DNA of 64,000 bases from Flexilinea sp. (GCA_017432685.1 JAFRIR010000083.1:1-64000), one strand, 5' to 3'. Positions 33,680 through 42,085 are shown, counted from the stretch's first letter. Notes: generated by a model from the sequence alone, not told the origin. Program-made: numbers and translations.

Positions 33680-36669
33680 GCTATTGCCAGCACGTCCCGC
33701 GGGCAGGCTTTTACGCAGAGACCGCAGGCAATGCACTTGGCGGCTGTGTCCATATCTTCTATCTTGGGCAGGATGCCTTTTGGACAGGCGTTTTTGCATT
33801 TTCCGCAGCCGGTGCATTTCTTCTTGTTGATCATATATACGCCCTTCGGGTTCTTCGTGATTGCGCCTTCCGGACAGGCTTCCGCGCATTTGCCGCACTG
33901 GTCGCAGAGGTGCGGCAAAAACTCACCGGTGTCTGTGCGCTCAATCCGCAGGGTGGCCTTTTCAGCGTCATTGCATTGCTGATAAGCCGCTGCACAGGCA
34001 CGAACGCAGTCCAGGCAGCCGATGCATTCTTTTCCGTTTCGCACGGTCAGATGTTTGGCGCCGCTTTCCGATTTCACAGGGACCGGTGCGGTACGGGCAT
34101 AGGGTGTGTTTTTCAGCGGCAGGATCCGTTCCCGTTCTCCGGTGAGCCGGTAGTAAGCCTCAGCGATAGCCGGTGCGGTGGGAATGGAGGTGATCTCTCC
34201 GATCCCGATGGCGCCGCCTGCGATCTTCAATCCCGGTTTTTCCACGATGATCGCCTTCACCTCCGGCGGGGTTTCTGTGGCACGGAACAGTCCAAGCGAT
34301 CCGTATTGGTCAGTCGGTTTGCAGTTTTTCAGTCCGTAGCGCTCCGTCAGGGCGTATCCCATGGACATCACAACGCCGCCTTCGATCTGTCCCTCCAGCG
34401 AGAGCGGGTTGATGGCTTTGCCGACATCATGGGCTGCCACAAGCTTTTTCACTCTGCCTGTTTCTTTGTCCAGAATACACATCTGTGTCGCATAACCGTA
34501 GGCTACGTGACTGACGGGGTTGGGGACATTGGCGCCCAGCGGGTCGGTTTTCGCAAGGTATTCACCGTAAAATTCCTGACCGCACAGGTCTTTGAGTTCA
34601 TGATCCTTCAGCGCTTCCTTCAGTTTGCGGCATGCACGCAGACAGGCTTCCCCGGTGACAGTGGTTTGACGGCTGCCGGAGGTGTCACCGGAATCCGGCG
34701 CGATCCAGGTATTGGAGCGTTCATAGACGATATCTTCAACGGGGACGCCGGCTTCTGTGACGACATTCATCATCAAAACCGTTCCCAGCCCCTGCCCGAT
34801 GCAGGAAGCGCCGGAGTAGATATGGACTTTGCAGTCATCTTCTACGATCAGTTTGACGCGTCCCCAGTCCGGGATACCGACCCCGACCCCTGAATTTTTC
34901 ATGGCGCAGGCCAGCCCTACCGGATCTCCGTTGGCGACCGCTGCATCATATTCCGGTTTGATCGCTTCCAGTGTTTCCACCAGTCCGGTGGACTCATCCA
35001 CGATCTGCCCATTGGGGAGTACTCCGTGAGGACGGATCGCATTGCGGTATCGGATCTCCCAGGGGGAGATGCCGATGATTTCTGCCATTTCATTGAGCAG
35101 GCTTTCGATGGCGAAGCAGGTTTGGGTTACCCCGAAACCGCGGAAAGCCCCGGCCGGCGGGTTGTTCGTGTAATATGCAGTGCCTTCGATTTCGAAATTC
35201 TCATAGGCATAGGGTCCCGCGGCATGGGTGCAGGCCCGTTCGAGAACCGGACCGCCCAGAGATGCAAAGGCGCCGGTATCGCTGACGACCTTTGCCTTGA
35301 CACCCTGTATGATGCCGTTTTCATCGCAGCCGATGGTGAAATCCATGTCGAAGGTATGGCGTTTGGGATGGACCAGGATGGACTCGGCTCTCGTCAGTTT
35401 CACCTTGACGGGAACTCTTGCGAGGTATGCGATCAGTGCGGCATGATGCTGAACACTCATGTCTTCCTTGCCGCCGAAACCGCCGCCTACCAGCGCGTTT
35501 TGAACTTCGCACAGTTCATGCGGAACACCTAAAAGGCCGGAACATTCGTGCAATGTGGTGTGGGAACTTTGATCTGTGGTGATCAGCCGTACTCCGCCAT
35601 TATTGATGGGGTATGCCACACAGCATTCCGGTTCCAGAAAGGCATGTTCGGTCCAGGGCGTATTGAAATGCCGGCTGAGAACATACTTGGATTTTGCTAT
35701 CGCCTCGGACGCGTTCCCGCGGGAGACATGTTTGTATGCCTGGATGTTATCTTTGTCGGTTTCAAAAACCAGCGGGGCATCCGGCTTCGCGGCTTCTTCC
35801 GGTGAACTGACGAAGGGCAGAACCTCATATTCCACTTTTACAAGGTTCTTTGCCTTTTTCAATGTCTGATAATCCCTTGCGCAGACCAGAGCGATGGAAT
35901 CACCGAGATAGTGCGTGATCTCTCCGACCGGGATGAGTGTGGGCTGGTCTTTTTTCAGATGTCCGATATAGTTTGTCCCGGGGATATCTTCGGCAGTTAA
36001 AACGCATACCACCCCGGGCAGCGCTTTGGCGGCGGAAGTGTCGATGGAAAGGACCCGGGCCCGGGGATATTTGGAACGCACAGCGCTGCCGAAACACATG
36101 CCTTCCGGGTAAAAATCGTCAGGATATTTCCCGTATCCCAGCACCTTTTCGCGCACATCCACACGGTGAACGCGGTTCCCGACATGCCAGTCGTTGACGG
36201 AAGGCTCGGGAATAAAGCCGTCCCGCAGAGCTTTGGCCGCCAGTTGGATGGCTTTGATGATCTTGACATATCCGGTGCAGCGGCAGATGTTGTTGCGGAT
36301 GGCGAAGCGGATCTCTTCTTCTGTCGGGTTTGTGTTCCAGTCCAGCAGACCTTTTGCGCACATCACCATGCCCGGAATGCAGAACCCGCACTGGACCGCA
36401 CCGGCCTCTCCGAAGGCCCAGGTGTAAAGCTTTTTCTCAAAATCCGTGAGTCCTTCGACCGTGATGATGCTCTTCCCTTCCAATTGGCCGGTCTTTACAG
36501 TGCATGCCCTTACGGTTTTCCCGTCGATCAGGACGGTGCAGGTTCCGCAGGCGCCTTCACTGCAGCCGTCTTTGGCGGCTGTTAAATGCATATCATCACG
36601 CAGGAAGCGCATCAGGGACTGATTTTTTTCAGTTGTGATTTGTTCGCCGTTCAGTAAAAAAGCTGTCAT
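33673..36669 (-). CDS. Single-chain molybdenum hydroxylase fused to 2Fe-2S and four 4Fe-4S motifs (XdhD-like)
   Basis: A 998-residue fusion. Residues 1-155 are the 2Fe-2S module (CSEGACGTCTVLIDG, later CGFCIPGMV and CRCTGYVKII). About 165-860 is the molybdopterin domain (GGGFGGKEDMSVQ, PPAGAFRGFGVTQTCF, GAIGIGEITSIPTAPA). Residues about 880-998 hold four cysteine motifs: CIGCLDCVRAC, CDQCGKCAEACP, CTGCGKCKNACP and CIACGLCVKACP. The first two modules resemble E. coli XdhD. The ferredoxin tail is additional, and no FAD domain is present. Electrons probably leave through the 4Fe-4S clusters to a ferredoxin-like partner. A strong promoter and an operator-like palindrome lie just upstream. Confidence 0.9.
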   Translation of the reverse strand: MTAFLLNGEQITTEKNQSLMRFLRDDMHLTAAKDGCSEGACGTCTVLIDGKTVRACTVKTGQLEGKSIITVEGLTDFEKKLYTWAFGEAGAVQCGFCIPGMVMCAKGLLDWNTNPTEEEIRFAIRNNICRCTGYVKIIKAIQLAAKALRDGFIPEPSVNDWHVGNRVHRVDVREKVLGYGKYPDDFYPEGMCFGSAVRSKYPRARVLSIDTSAAKALPGVVCVLTAEDIPGTNYIGHLKKDQPTLIPVGEITHYLGDSIALVCARDYQTLKKAKNLVKVEYEVLPFVSSPEEAAKPDAPLVFETDKDNIQAYKHVSRGNASEAIAKSKYVLSRHFNTPWTEHAFLEPECCVAYPINNGGVRLITTDQSSHTTLHECSGLLGVPHELCEVQNALVGGGFGGKEDMSVQHHAALIAYLARVPVKVKLTRAESILVHPKRHTFDMDFTIGCDENGIIQGVKAKVVSDTGAFASLGGPVLERACTHAAGPYAYENFEIEGTAYYTNNPPAGAFRGFGVTQTCFAIESLLNEMAEIIGISPWEIRYRNAIRPHGVLPNGQIVDESTGLVETLEAIKPEYDAAVANGDPVGLACAMKNSGVGVGIPDWGRVKLIVEDDCKVHIYSGASCIGQGLGTVLMMNVVTEAGVPVEDIVYERSNTWIAPDSGDTSGSRQTTVTGEACLRACRKLKEALKDHELKDLCGQEFYGEYLAKTDPLGANVPNPVSHVAYGYATQMCILDKETGRVKKLVAAHDVGKAINPLSLEGQIEGGVVMSMGYALTERYGLKNCKPTDQYGSLGLFRATETPPEVKAIIVEKPGLKIAGGAIGIGEITSIPTAPAIAEAYYRLTGERERILPLKNTPYARTAPVPVKSESGAKHLTVRNGKECIGCLDCVRACAAAYQQCNDAEKATLRIERTDTGEFLPHLCDQCGKCAEACPEGAITKNPKGVYMINKKKCTGCGKCKNACPKGILPKIEDMDTAAKCIACGLCVKACPRDVLAIAE

Positions 36670-36709
36670 AGCCTTATTTTAACCTGCTTTCAGAAAAACC
36701 GGATCTGAT

Positions 36710-36738
36710 TTGTCAGACAATCATTTTTCTTCTGACAA
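36710..36738. promoter_or_regulatory. Operator-like inverted repeat upstream of the 998-residue hydroxylase
   Basis: TTGTCAGA (36710-36717) and TCTGACAA (36731-36738) are perfect 8-bp arms, placed just downstream of the -10 box. TTGTCAGACAA (36710-36720) is itself an 11-bp palindrome around a central base, a shape common for GntR-family sites. No regulator gene is adjacent. Confidence 0.5.
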
Positions 36739-36740
36739 TA

Positions 36741-36769
36741 AGTATAACCAGTTTTTTCTGATTCTTCAA
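36741..36769 (-). promoter_or_regulatory. Promoter of the 998-residue hydroxylase gene
   Basis: Minus strand: -35 TTGAAG (36764-36769), a 17-bp spacer and -10 TATACT (36741-36746), about 70 bases before the start codon. Confidence 0.6.
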
Positions 36770-36858
36770 GGGTTTTGAGAGTCTGAGACGGTGATTATTT
36801 GCCTGAAAACTCCTGAATTTGTTACTCAATCAATAACTATTGTTTCTTTCGGGAGACA

Positions 36859-36965
36859 GAGCACACGGAAACTGCTCTTGTGCTACGTTGAATTTGAGCA
36901 CACGGGGACGGTTACGGTGCTGTCGCGAAGCCGACACACAGGGAACCGTCCTCATGTGCGCGTAA
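36859..36965 (+). repeat. Dispersed hairpin repeat, copy E (degenerate, two starts)
   Basis: GAGCACACGGAAACTGCTC at 36859 is followed by a second start, GAGCACACGGGGACGG, at about 36896. A GTGCTGTCGCGAAGCCGACAC core comes after that. It looks like one copy inserted into or recombined with another. Confidence 0.55.
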
Positions 36966-37120
36966 TAGCAAGAGTAACTTTCCACATCAGGCACACACAA
37001 GGACAGTTCCGCAACCTGATCCGTAAGGTGCGAGCTTCGCTCGTTCTGATTCGGATCAGGAGCTTCGCCCTGTGCAGGCTTCGCTGCATCAGGAAAACCG
37101 TCCCCGTGTGCCTTGTCTGA

Positions 37121-37210
37121 TAGAGGGTCGGTACCCGCAGGGGCCCGTCCCTCGGGAAGGACAGGTTTACCTCTGGCAATTGGACGCCGCGTGTGCAATC
37201 AAGCGAGATC
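37121..37210 (+). repeat. Partial copy of the 116-bp unit, upstream of the toxin-antitoxin pair
   Basis: It shares AGAGGGTCGGTACCCG, CCGTCCCTCGGG, GGACAGGTTTACCTC and GGCAATTGGACGCCG with the tandem units at 37885-38114, with local differences. Together they flank the toxin-antitoxin genes as direct repeats. Confidence 0.65.
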
Positions 37211-37278
37211 CTTTCATCAGCACCGCTACATATTTACTACATTTATGTTATAATTGTCGCATAATCAAGGAGGGAATC

Positions 37279-37524
37279 ATGAACAATACAGCAAGTTACA
37301 GCTTCAGGTTAGATATAAATGCAAAGAATAAAGCACAGGAAACCTATGAACATTACGGAATAAGCCTTGCTTCCGCCATTAATGCTTTTCTTGTAAAGAG
37401 CATAGAAGCAGGCGGTTTTCCGTTTAAAGTCGCTCAGGGCAAAGCAGAACCTTTTGAAACCGAAGAAGAAGCTGACGAATTCATAAGTGCAGCAGTCAGG
37501 AGAATGCTCGATGAAGCGCGGTGA
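37279..37524 (+). CDS. RelB/DinJ-family antitoxin
   Basis: An 81-residue protein beginning MNNTASYSFRLDINAKNKAQ. The N-terminal ribbon-helix-helix part (SFRLDINAKNKAQETYEHYG, then ISLASAINAFL) binds DNA. The acidic C-terminal part (EPFETEEEADEF) would wrap the toxin. A strong AGGAGGGAATC ribosome-binding site supports the ATG at 37279. The stop overlaps the start of the toxin gene. The antitoxin type is RelB but the toxin is MazF-like, a mixed pairing that does occur. Confidence 0.85.
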   Translation: MNNTASYSFRLDINAKNKAQETYEHYGISLASAINAFLVKSIEAGGFPFKVAQGKAEPFETEEEADEFISAAVRRMLDEAR

Positions 37525-37834
37525 AATATGGACAATGCGTGCATCAGGGAGCTATCTTGAAAAACCACGTCCTGCTGTGATTATGCAAGTCAACAAGATA
37601 TCTGAAAGCGAGTCTGTCGTCATTTGCCTTTTTACAAGTTATGTAAATACAGGACTGTCAACCCGGGTCAAAGTTCTTCCTTCCAATCAAAATGGTTTGA
37701 CGAAAACAAGTTATATCATGGTTGAAAAAATTGTTTCTGTGAAGCAATCAGAATTAGGAGAAAAAATCGGTGAATTGGAAGATGAATATTTGAAAGCAGC
37801 CTCGGCAATCTTGAAAGATCTGCTTGGATTTTGA
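37511..37834 (+). CDS. MazF/PemK-like endoribonuclease toxin
   Basis: A 107-residue protein beginning MKRGEIWTMRASGSYLEKPR, then PAVIMQVN, the start of MazF/PemK toxins (GEIW..RPAVI). The central VVICLFTSYV and the later SYIMVEKIVSVKQSEL also fit the fold. MazF toxins cut mRNA at short sequence motifs. It overlaps the antitoxin gene by 14 bases, which couples translation. The region is more AT-rich than its surroundings and is flanked by repeats, consistent with acquisition as a cassette. Confidence 0.85.
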   Translation: MKRGEIWTMRASGSYLEKPRPAVIMQVNKISESESVVICLFTSYVNTGLSTRVKVLPSNQNGLTKTSYIMVEKIVSVKQSELGEKIGELEDEYLKAASAILKDLLGF

Positions 37835-37884
37835 ATTTTCTTAACAGCGGAGACGGTTCTCTACCCCACAGACTCGGGATGCAA

Positions 37885-38114
37885 GAGAGGGTCGATACCC
37901 GTATGGGGACTGTACCTCGGGAGGACGATTATACCTCTGGAAATTGAACGCCGAGTCCCCGGGGCCGAAGATCCTGCGCTGCATCAATCGAGCGAAACGA
38001 GAGAGGGTCAGTACCCGTATGGGGACTGTTCCTCGGGGAGGACAGGTTTACCTCCGGCAATTGGACGCCGAGTCCCCGGGGCCGAAGGTCCTGCGCTGCA
38101 TCAATCGAGCGAAG
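37885..38114 (+). repeat. Tandem 116-bp direct repeat (two units)
   Basis: Unit 1 (37885-38000) and unit 2 (38001-38114) both read GAGAGGGTC..TACCCGTATGGGGACTGT..CCTCGGG..GGAC, then ACGCCGAGTCCCCGGGGCCG and CTGCGCTGCATCAATCGAGC. They differ at a small number of positions. A third, partial copy is at 37121. Confidence 0.8.
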
Positions 38115-38186
38115 CTCGCACCTTACAGCGCAGGTTTGGAACAGGCCCCTGCGGGACCCGTCCCCTACCACATTTTTTCACAAAAG

Positions 38187-38217
38187 GCAACCGACAATAT
38201 TGTCGGTTCCATTTTTT
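38187..38217 (+). terminator. Hairpin with T-run
   Basis: AACCGACAAT (38189-38198) pairs perfectly with ATTGTCGGTT (38199-38208). Six T residues follow shortly after. It could end transcription from the toxin-antitoxin genes. Confidence 0.5.
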
Positions 38218-38236
38218 AAATTACCGGTGTAAACTC

Positions 38237-38292
38237 ATAAGCAAATAGTAAGTAATAAGGAGTAAGGAGCAGGAAACCTGAATCCTGACACC
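38237..38292 (+). repeat. Heptanucleotide array (drifting units)
   Basis: Eight to nine 7-mers in one register: ATAAGCA, AATAGTA, AGTAATA, AGGAGTA, AGGAGCA, GGAAACC, TGAATCC, TGACACC. It then runs straight into the TGAGCAC start of repeat copy F. Confidence 0.65.
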
Positions 38293-38293
38293 T

Positions 38294-38447
38294 GAGCACA
38301 CGGAGACTGCTCTTGTGCTGCGGCGAAGCCCGCACAAAAGGGCTGTATCACGTGATGCGTTGTTGAAATTCGCACAACGAGATACGCCCCTGCTGTGCGG
38401 GCTGCGCCGCAGCAGCAGAAACGTCTCGTCGTGCTTCAGCGAACTCT
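38294..38447. repeat. Dispersed hairpin repeat, copies F1 and F2 head to head
   Basis: Copy F1 begins GAGCACACGGAGACTGCTC (+). Copy F2 is inverted: its complement reads GAAGCACGACGAGACG, then GCTGCGGCGCAGCCCGCAC. The two share an edge near 38370, giving a large inverted repeat. Confidence 0.7.
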
Positions 38448-38463
38448 GAGGAAAGGAACAAAA

Positions 38464-39459
38464 ATGGACGAAAAGAGGAACATAACCGGTGACCTGATGA
38501 CGGTAAAAGCTGCCGCCGATGGTCATATTCCGCTTGATATCGATTATGAATCCCTCGAAAAGTCCATGGAACGTTCGAAGGACAAATACCTGCGTTACAA
38601 GCAGGATTTCTTCAACAGCTGCGCGGATGATTCCGACTTCCTGACAAAGTGCAAACGCTGGCAGCGCGCCGCGCATGATTATTTGCGCTGGGCGGGCACG
38701 CTGTTCAATGTCTGTAAGGATGACCTGGACAAACGTCAGGCTGCCCGCGAGATCATGGACAAGATCACCAAAGACAGCTCCATCCGTCACAGAAATCTCT
38801 GCAAACATACCGACTATGTCACCTCCAAAGATCCGAAGCAAATTGACAAAATGGACAAGGCGGAGTTTGAAAGCGCGGCTTTCCTGCGGAACGCTGCGCT
38901 GACACAGGATCGCTTCAATGAACTGTTCCAAAAGGGAGAAAACTACAACGGTTCAGAGCTGCAGGCCGAAGCCGAAGCCTCCGCGAGGGTGGCATATTTC
39001 CGCGAGAACACTTTACCGAAGGATCACATTTTCATTCCGGGAAGAATCATCCCGCCACATCCGGTACCGCGGAAACAGCGTGTTCCTTACGAACCGGACC
39101 CGTACGAAGTGTACAAGAGCCAGCCGGTCGAAGCTTACGAATATGACGAAACGGTCGACGAGCTGGTGCTCAAAGAAGGGTATGTGAGCCCCGACGGTCT
39201 GGTCGATCGAGATTCGGTGAGCTACGACCTGGAGAACATGAAGTGCACCATGAAATATCGGGGAGGCATCCCGGTCACCTGGGACTGGTGGAAAGCCAAA
39301 GACCTCGGTGAAATCCCAACGGGGTGGGCAGCGGAGTATCTGATCCGGCAATATGCCCAGATGAAGGGGGACGAGGTGATCCGGATCCTCGAACACAGGG
39401 ATTATGAGGATGAGGCGCCGGATTACAATCGGATCCCTTCGGAGTTAGAAAAACCATAA
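38464..39459 (+). CDS. Unknown protein, 331 residues
   Basis: I do not recognise this protein. It begins at 38464 (MDEKRNITGDLMTVKAAADG) with GAGGAAAGGAAC upstream; the longer frame from 38395 would translate a repeat. No signal peptide or membrane span is visible. The N-terminal half (about 25-160) is helical and highly charged (ESLEKSMERSKDKYLRYKQD), with scattered Cys. A Pro/Tyr-rich linker (PHPVPRKQRVPYEPDPYEVY) follows. The C-terminal part holds TMKYRGGIPVTWDWWKAKDL and TGWAAEYLIRQYAQMKGDEV. The gene stands alone; a weak stem CAGCCGA/TCGGCTG follows at 39484-39511. Normal codon use suggests it is real. Confidence 0.7.
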   Translation: MDEKRNITGDLMTVKAAADGHIPLDIDYESLEKSMERSKDKYLRYKQDFFNSCADDSDFLTKCKRWQRAAHDYLRWAGTLFNVCKDDLDKRQAAREIMDKITKDSSIRHRNLCKHTDYVTSKDPKQIDKMDKAEFESAAFLRNAALTQDRFNELFQKGENYNGSELQAEAEASARVAYFRENTLPKDHIFIPGRIIPPHPVPRKQRVPYEPDPYEVYKSQPVEAYEYDETVDELVLKEGYVSPDGLVDRDSVSYDLENMKCTMKYRGGIPVTWDWWKAKDLGEIPTGWAAEYLIRQYAQMKGDEVIRILEHRDYEDEAPDYNRIPSELEKP

Positions 39460-39679
39460 TTGGAAAAGCAAAAATATGAGAAAACAGCCGATCTCCCGGA
39501 GGATTTCGGCTGCCTGAATTTAAAGGGGTACAGGCCCCTGCGGGTACCGTCCCTCCTGCGTCCCGTCTATTCATTTTCTGTGTTGCTTTTTTCACTGTTT
39601 GGATTTATAATCAATATTGCGTTTTTAACATAAGTGATTTATCGTCCCACGGACATTTCTAAAACGTGAGGGGAATGAA

Positions 39680-41932
39680 ATGAGCCGGAACACATCTTCA
39701 GAATCAAACTCTCGTCAAATCTTGCTGCCATATTTCACCCCATTGGGCGCCTGTGCCTTTTCCATCAGCACGGCGATCGGCTGGGGGTCATTTGTCGTCA
39801 CCTGTTCCACCTACCTTTCCCAGGCAGGTATTCTGGGCACCGTGTTTGGGCTGCTGGTCGGAATGGCTGTGATCCTGGTGATCAACCGCAACCTGATCTA
39901 TATGATCAACCGGCATCAGGATGCGGGCGGACTCTACACCTACGGGCGGAAAGTCTGCGGCTATGACGTGGGATTCCTGATCTTCTGGTTCCTGCTGCTG
40001 GCTTATCTGGCGGTGTTTTGGGCGAACATCACCTCTCTGCCGTTGTTTGCCCGGCGCTTTTTGGGCACAGCTTTTCAGTTTGGATATTGTTATACCGTTT
40101 TTGGTTATGACGTTTACCTGGGAGAGCTGCTGCTCTCTATCGGCGTGATGGCGTTGATCGGACTGCTGTGCACCCGGAGCCGGAAGGTTCCACAGCTGCT
40201 TGTGATCCTGATGACCTTCATTTTTGTCGGCGTGGTAGTGGTTTGCTCTGCTGTCGCCCTCATGCGGCACGGGAGCAGCGGTTTTTCCTATGAACCGGTT
40301 TATCTTCCCGACAAGTCCGCGCTCCGGCAGATCATACGAATCGCGGTCATTTCCCCCTGGGCGTTTATCGGCTTTGAAAACATCGCTCATTTCTCATCGG
40401 AATTCAGTTTTCCGGTGAAAAAGGTCCGCGGAGTGCTGATCAGCTCCGTATTGATTTCCACGTTGTTTTATATTCTGATGGCGCTGCTCTCCGTAACAGC
40501 CTATCCGCCGGAATACAGCAATTGGTTCTCATACATTCAGGACATGAACAATCTGGAAGGGATCAAAGCGCTGCCTGCTTTTTACGCAGCCAACCACTAT
40601 CTGGGGAATGCCGGCGTCAACATCATGATGGCCGCGCTGCTCTCTGTCGTTTTGACCAGCATCATCACCAACCTGACAGCGCTCAGCCGCCTGCTTTACG
40701 CGCTGGGCCGGGAGCATGAGGCGACTGCCTGGTTCGGCAAGCTGAATGATTCTCATATCCCCGCAAACGCCTACCTTGCGGTTATGGCCGTTTCGGTTTT
40801 GATCCCGTTTTTGGGAAGAACCGCCATCGGCTGGATCGTGGACGTCACGACGATCGGCGCTACGATCATTTATGTCTTCCTGTCCTTTGCGGTCTACCGC
40901 GACGCGAAAGCGAACCGTGATCGGATCGAGCAGACAACCGGGCTGACCGGTGTTTTGATCATGGTCGGCTTCATCATTTTGCTGCTGGCGCCGAAGCTGA
41001 TGTCTTATGAGGCAATGGCTTCGGAATCCTATCTGCTTTTTGCGGTCTGGTCCATGCTGGGGCTGCTGTTGTTCCGCAGTGTCCTGCAAAAGGATCAGGA
41101 ACGGAAATACGGGAAGTCGGTGATCGTATGGATCATGCTGCTGTCGCTGATGCTGCTCACGACGATGATGTGGATGAACCGGTCTACATCCAATGTGACC
41201 GAACGATCCATGGCGGACATCGATGCCTTTTACCAGCAGCATTTTGAAGAGGGTACCTATCCGGAAGAAGAAGCCGAAGCCTTTTTGGAAACACAATCCG
41301 ACCGGATCGAAGACGCGCATTTCCGACGGACATATATTTCGTACGGACTCTTTATTCTTTCGGTGCTGATCATGTTCAACAACTTCCGTACCGCAAGGGA
41401 CCGGGAAGAAAAATATCAGCAGGAACTGACCCGGATCAAGCAGGCAAGTTCGACCGATGCGCTGACCGGTGTAAAAAACAAGCACGCCTATGTTCAGTGG
41501 GAGGAACGCATCAATTCAGAGATCGACGCCGGTGTCTGCGCACCTTTCGCTGTAGTCCTCTGTGACGTCAATGATCTAAAGCGCATCAATGACACGATGG
41601 GGCATAAAGCCGGGGACGAAGTGATCCGGGAAGCCTGTATGAGTGTCTGCAAAACGTTCAAACACAGCCCGGTGTTCCGGACCGGCGGGGATGAGTTCGT
41701 GGTCATCGTGATGGGGGAGGATTATGAGACCCGGCAGGAGCTTGCGGATGCGGTTACGTCCCGGTCCGAAGAGCGGATCCGCAGAGGACAGTACGCCATT
41801 GCCATCGGAATTGCGGACTATATTCCGGAGAAACATCAGTCCCTGCTGGAGGTGTTTGAACCGGCCGACAAGGCGATGTATGTCCATAAACGCCACCTGA
41901 AGGATGTCTGGTACCACCCGGACAATTATTAG
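39680..41932 (+). CDS. Amino-acid-permease-like (APC) membrane domain fused to GGDEF diguanylate cyclase
   Basis: A 750-residue fusion. Residues about 12-460 are an APC-superfamily transporter, starting with FTPLGACAFSISTAIGWGSF and containing HQDAGGLYTYGRKVCGY and SPWAFIGFENIAHFSSEF. Two more hydrophobic spans follow (about 470-495 and 553-570) around a short acidic external loop. The C-terminal GGDEF domain begins SSTDALTGVKNKHAY and has an intact GGDEF at 669-673. There is no RxxD inhibitory site just upstream of it. The simplest reading is a transporter-derived sensor that controls c-di-GMP synthesis in response to an amino acid or amine. Whether it still transports is unknown. Confidence 0.9.
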   Translation: MSRNTSSESNSRQILLPYFTPLGACAFSISTAIGWGSFVVTCSTYLSQAGILGTVFGLLVGMAVILVINRNLIYMINRHQDAGGLYTYGRKVCGYDVGFLIFWFLLLAYLAVFWANITSLPLFARRFLGTAFQFGYCYTVFGYDVYLGELLLSIGVMALIGLLCTRSRKVPQLLVILMTFIFVGVVVVCSAVALMRHGSSGFSYEPVYLPDKSALRQIIRIAVISPWAFIGFENIAHFSSEFSFPVKKVRGVLISSVLISTLFYILMALLSVTAYPPEYSNWFSYIQDMNNLEGIKALPAFYAANHYLGNAGVNIMMAALLSVVLTSIITNLTALSRLLYALGREHEATAWFGKLNDSHIPANAYLAVMAVSVLIPFLGRTAIGWIVDVTTIGATIIYVFLSFAVYRDAKANRDRIEQTTGLTGVLIMVGFIILLLAPKLMSYEAMASESYLLFAVWSMLGLLLFRSVLQKDQERKYGKSVIVWIMLLSLMLLTTMMWMNRSTSNVTERSMADIDAFYQQHFEEGTYPEEEAEAFLETQSDRIEDAHFRRTYISYGLFILSVLIMFNNFRTARDREEKYQQELTRIKQASSTDALTGVKNKHAYVQWEERINSEIDAGVCAPFAVVLCDVNDLKRINDTMGHKAGDEVIREACMSVCKTFKHSPVFRTGGDEFVVIVMGEDYETRQELADAVTSRSEERIRRGQYAIAIGIADYIPEKHQSLLEVFEPADKAMYVHKRHLKDVWYHPDNY

Positions 41933-42009
41933 AGAGCCTATATGCAGCGCTGATAATAATATACAGTAATTATATTTTCACCCTATATCTAATGATTGAA
42001 TTCATGTAT

Positions 42010-42064
42010 TGGACAAAATTATGACAGATGATTATAATCCCTGACAATTCAATTTTGATTGAAT
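42010..42064 (+). promoter_or_regulatory. Promoter and possible operator of the metQ-like gene
   Basis: -35 TGGACA (42010-42015), a 17-bp spacer and -10 TATAAT (42033-42038). Just downstream, ATTCAAT (42047-42053) and ATTGAAT (42058-42064) form a 7-bp inverted repeat near the transcription start. No S-box riboswitch is visible. Confidence 0.55.
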
Positions 42065-42085
42065 GAAAGAAAGGATTGAATCGTT

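Larger units (their letters stand above)
36670..37278. other. Intergenic region: hydroxylase promoter and start of a repeat island
   Basis: A gap of 609 bases. The first 100 bases hold the promoter and operator of the hydroxylase. Repeat copy E (36859-36965) and several short palindromic fragments rich in GGGGACGG/CCGTCCCC follow. A 90-base copy of the unit repeated at 37885 lies at 37121-37210. No believable gene is present. An AGGAGGGAATC ribosome-binding site precedes the antitoxin gene. Confidence 0.6.
37835..38463. other. Intergenic region: second half of the repeat island
   Basis: A gap of 629 bases without a believable gene. It holds two tandem 116-bp units, a terminator-like hairpin at 38187-38217, a heptamer array (38237-38292) and two head-to-head dispersed repeats (38294-38447). 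GAGGAAAGGAAC precedes the gene at 38464. Confidence 0.6.

Noticed and set aside
36791-37210. Several 60-120-codon frames in the repeat island
   Set aside because: They translate repeat units on both strands, contain no domain and lack ribosome-binding sites.
37885-38114. CRISPR-like or integron attC-like array
   Set aside because: Units are 116 bp directly adjacent with no spacers, no cas genes are near, and no attC core sites or integrase are seen.
41933-42085. SAM (S-box) riboswitch upstream of metQ
   Set aside because: The leader after the predicted start site is only about 40 bases and has none of the conserved S-box helices; only a promoter and a small inverted repeat are visible.
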